Positions 19,083-21,664 of a stretch of 21,664 nucleotides of DNA are shown one piece after another. The stretch spans positions 30,192 through 51,855 of the forward strand of contig QZLH01000764.1 in assembly GCA_003833135.1 (NCBI GenBank), given 5' to 3'. The translations under genes were made by a program, and so were the position numbers. The notes under the pieces are model-generated. The model was not told the DNA's origin and searched no databases. It saw nothing but the letters and a program-made list of their open reading frames with translations. Source of the stretch: Oehlia diaphana (taxonomy: Eukaryota > Glomeromycota > Glomeromycetes > Glomerales > Glomeraceae). Position 1 is the first letter of the stretch. The number at the start of each line of letters is the position of its first letter.

Positions 19083-19590
19083 GTATTATTGTTTTAATAG
19101 TTTTCTTATCAACCGCTGGATTAAGACTAGAATTTCGCGGTCAATCAATTACATTTCGAAAGAGATTAGTGCGTATAAAACTCCTGTTAAGGTAATTATT
19201 ATATTCAATTATTTATGAAAAGACATAAAGACTATAGTCTTATATATTTTTCTTGATTAATACATAGGTTACTTTGAATTCAACAAAAACCTGGTATTAG
19301 CTCTCCTTTAATTGGTGGCATAACAGTTAGCTTTGAAGAAAATCTTAAAACACTTGAATCTAAATAAATATAGTTACTTAACAAAATTTTCAATTCGTAA
19401 CAAAAAAAATCTCTCTTCAGATTGACATCCGAACAAATGAAACGACTTGATGAAGTATTTAAACCAACTGTAATTCGATTTCCTTACTCGTATGTTTGCA
19501 TTTTTGATAAACATCTCTGAAAAATATTGAGGTTCCCAAAAATTTTGAACTTGTTGCGAGTACATACAATTTTGGAAGATTTCAATTATT
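19083..19590 (+). pseudogene. Aldo/keto reductase pseudogene, exons 11-13 only
   Basis: Matches 3495-4101 of the intact reductase. The exon 11 remnant is AGTTTTCTTATC... through AAAACTCCTGTTAAG then GTAATT. Exon 12 (from 19269) keeps CAACAAAAACCTGG and CTCTCCTTTAATTGGTGGC but lacks four bases at the NWAQQ codons, a frameshift. Exon 13 keeps LTSEQMKRLDE and KPT, then a TGA in the middle and frame loss, ending near CAATTTTGGAAGATT. Left of it the sequence jumps directly to DNA matching about 1235, so the region equivalent to 1236-3494 (promoter and exons 1-10) is deleted. Clearly dead. Confidence 0.88.
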
Positions 19591-19599
19591 AATAAATAG

Positions 19600-20119
19600 A
19601 TTCTTATTTTTATTACATTTCAAATTTATTTTAATTTCCTTTTTCTCAATTTATTTATATATATACTAGGATATAAAAAAATAAATATAAAATAAATTAA
19701 TTATAAATGGTCATTTTAAATAATAACCAAAATTTATATGGTTTAGATTGATTTGAAAATAGCGTGAATAGAGATGTATCGACCATATCGATCAAATTTA
19801 CAGTTGATAACATACAAAACGTAAAAGAAATTTTTTTTTTTTTTGGATAATGAAATTATTAATATAGAAACTTTAGTCCTTATTTGTTCTTTCAATTGAA
19901 ATAAATATGGGTTAGACATGCAGATCAACGTCATAAATGCATTATATGCATGTTTGCCCTTCGATAAAGCAATTCTAAATAACAACCGAATTTTCCGTAG
20001 TACTAGGGCGAATTCACCAACAGAAAATTCTACATTCTATTCAACGGTTCATTACATAAGAATTTAAAACTATAAATATGTTGAATTTTCTATAATTGCT
20101 TATAGTGTAATACTATAAA
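19600..20119. other. Intergenic and kinase promoter region
   Basis: No gene supported; the minus-strand frame at 19743-19985 is low-complexity. TATAAATA at 20071-20078, 42 bases upstream of the kinase ATG, is a likely TATA box. Confidence 0.45.
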
Positions 20120-21502
20120 ATGGAACTTGTAAAATTAAACGACGAAAATTCTTTTGATCCAACACCAAAATTAAAATCTAGTCCCGTACCGATTTTTTTT
20201 GTTTCTTTTGATGAGCGTGATAATAATTGTTTTCATTGTGGAGAAAAATACACACGAACGTTCATTTATGGTCAAAAATATTGCAAAAAATGTTTATCAT
20301 ATTGTTTAAATAATATGACTGATATTAACATACATTTGGACGTATATGTAAGAAATAGAACAAAAGTACCACAAAATATTCAAGAATTCTGCTTGATAAT
20401 ATTATCTTTTAAGCAGATATTTGGTTATTATCAACTATTTGATAATACTTATAATGATTTTGTAGTGTTCGAATGTGAAAAATATTGCAAACTATGTGGA
20501 AAATTATTATATCAAAAAAGAGACCATAAGTTTACAACAAAGTTCAAATATTGTTCAAGTTGTTATCTAATTTCTATCGGATGTATAGAATCAACCTTGA
20601 ATAAAAAGTTTATTTCAATTGTTTATTTACCATGGTGGGAAAATACAACTACTTGTTATTGTAATGAAAAATTAGTATTTACATCAAACTGTCAAAAGTA
20701 TTGTGAGAATTGCTTCACATTTTTTATTGGATGTAGATATTGTTTAACAACAAATATTATTTTTGGAATTACAAATCAATCACAATGTAAAAAATGCAAA
20801 AGAGTATCAACTATTATATTAGATAGCAAAAAGATTATTGGTGTTAACAGTGGTAATAGTGTCTTAGATGATTTTCTTGTTAATATAAGATCATATCAAT
20901 TAGAAATAGCTAAATTTGCTAACAACGTAAAAAATATTGATAAATATTTAATTCCATCCGAGATATATTATGATCCTTTTCGCGATAATTTTAAAAAACA
21001 ATTGATGAGATATATACCATATTCTCAATTTACAAATGTAAATAAAATAGCAGAAGGAGGATTCAGTATTGTATATCAAGCAACTTGGTCAGATGGTTCA
21101 ATAAATAATGCTTATGATATTTGGACTAAAGAGGAAGATAAAGTTGTCATTTTAAAAAGGTTTAAAAACTCTCAATGTGCTAAAAAATATTTTATGAGTG
21201 AGGTAAGTATTTTATCAATACATATTTTTATATTAAATGTTTAATAAAAATATTTTGATTTTAATTGAAATTTATATATAGTTGATGACAAATTATCATT
21301 GTTATTATCGTCATAGAAGTAAAAGATATAGCAGATATGGCATTATTAAAACTTATGGTTTTACAAAAGATCCTAATTTAGATGATTATATATTAGTTAT
21401 AAAATATGCATCAGAAGGAGATTTATATAAGTATTTACAAAAGGAATTTACAGAAATCAATTGGAAAAAGAAATTAGAAATTTTATATTATATCACATAT
21501 GG
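20120..21502 (+). CDS. Protein kinase with Cys-rich zinc-finger-like N-terminus, partial
   Basis: Exon 1 is 20120-21202, followed by a GTAAGT..TATATAG intron and exon 2, 21282 to about 21502, where a GGGTAATC donor would keep the frame; the rest lies beyond the window or was lost. The first 235 residues carry at least eight Cys pairs (C37-x2-C40, YCKKC, YCKLC, YCSSC, CYC, YCENC, CRYC, CKKC), a probable multi-zinc ribbon or knuckle region. The kinase domain starts near residue 300: IAEGGFSIVYQATW is the Gly-rich loop, VVILKRF holds the ATP-binding Lys, and exon 2 gives the hinge and helix D (YILVIKYASEGDLYKYLQK). It is a TKL-like Ser/Thr or dual kinase, as in the expanded family of mycorrhizal fungi. 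The catalytic loop HRD and DFG are not in view, so activity cannot be judged. Confidence 0.88.
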
Positions 21503-21552
21503 GTAATCATATTTTAAATATATTGGTAAAGTAAATTTCTTAAAATATACTA

Positions 21553-21664
21553 CAGTCTAACCTCGATATACCGATAGTTTATATACCGATAATTGACATA
21601 TACCGATGAACATCCTTTGTCCCATTTCGCAACTAATAAAAAAACCTCATTATACCGATATTAT
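21553..21664. mobile_element. End of a pogo/Tigger-like DNA transposon (truncated)
   Basis: CAGTCTAACCTCGATATACC follows a TA dinucleotide (21551-21552). CAGT..AACCTCG.TATA.CGA is the typical end of pogo/Tigger elements, which duplicate TA on insertion. TATACCGAT occurs four times in the first 110 bases, probably transposase-binding subrepeats. The other end lies outside the window. It begins about 50 bp after the second exon of the kinase, so in or just past its next intron. Confidence 0.6.

Noticed and set aside
19374..19985. Minus-strand open frames at 19374-19565 and 19743-19985
   Set aside because: The first is antisense to reductase pseudogene exon 13, the second is low-complexity intergenic sequence.

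Overview
The window looks like nuclear DNA of an arbuscular mycorrhizal fungus of the Rhizophagus type (Glomeromycotina). The reasons are very AT-rich intergenic DNA, genes split by many GT..AG introns of about 65-100 bp, tyrosine-kinase-like (TKL) protein kinases with the phrasing typical of the huge kinase family in these fungi, and many transposon scars. No rRNA, tRNA, CRISPR array or bacterial operon was seen. The organism call is inference from protein style, not from a database search.

Layout: 1-612 is the 3' end of a TKL kinase gene, with a one-base frameshift in its tail. 2036-4101 is an intact 13-exon aldo/keto reductase gene (372 aa), the best gene here. About 5875-8070 holds two diverging, paralogous, broken genes of an unknown Gln/Asn-rich family; each carries its own small transposon (a 297-bp foldback element with a 3-bp target duplication; a 111-bp hAT-like element with an 8-bp target duplication). 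8818-9571 is a frameshifted pseudogene with a DUF3990-like segment. 10190-14014 looks richer in G+C and holds minus-strand coding relics: an acidic/RING composite gene, unidentified coding stretches, and a retropepsin-like segment split by a second foldback element. About 15178-17790 is a second copy of the diverging pair, here with both reading frames open. 18452-19590 is a second, decayed copy of the kinase tail plus reductase, with the reductase 5' half deleted. 20120-21502 starts a Cys-rich-N-terminus protein kinase gene that runs to the window edge, where a pogo/Tigger-like transposon end begins (21553).

The main story is duplication followed by decay. Two blocks (kinase tail + reductase; diverging pair) each occur twice in the same orientation, with complementary survival: the reductase is intact in the left copy and the gene pair is intact in the right copy. 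Because an undisrupted paralog exists, the insertion sites and target duplications of two mobile elements can be read directly. The genes show no obvious common pathway; they are neighbours through duplication and transposition.
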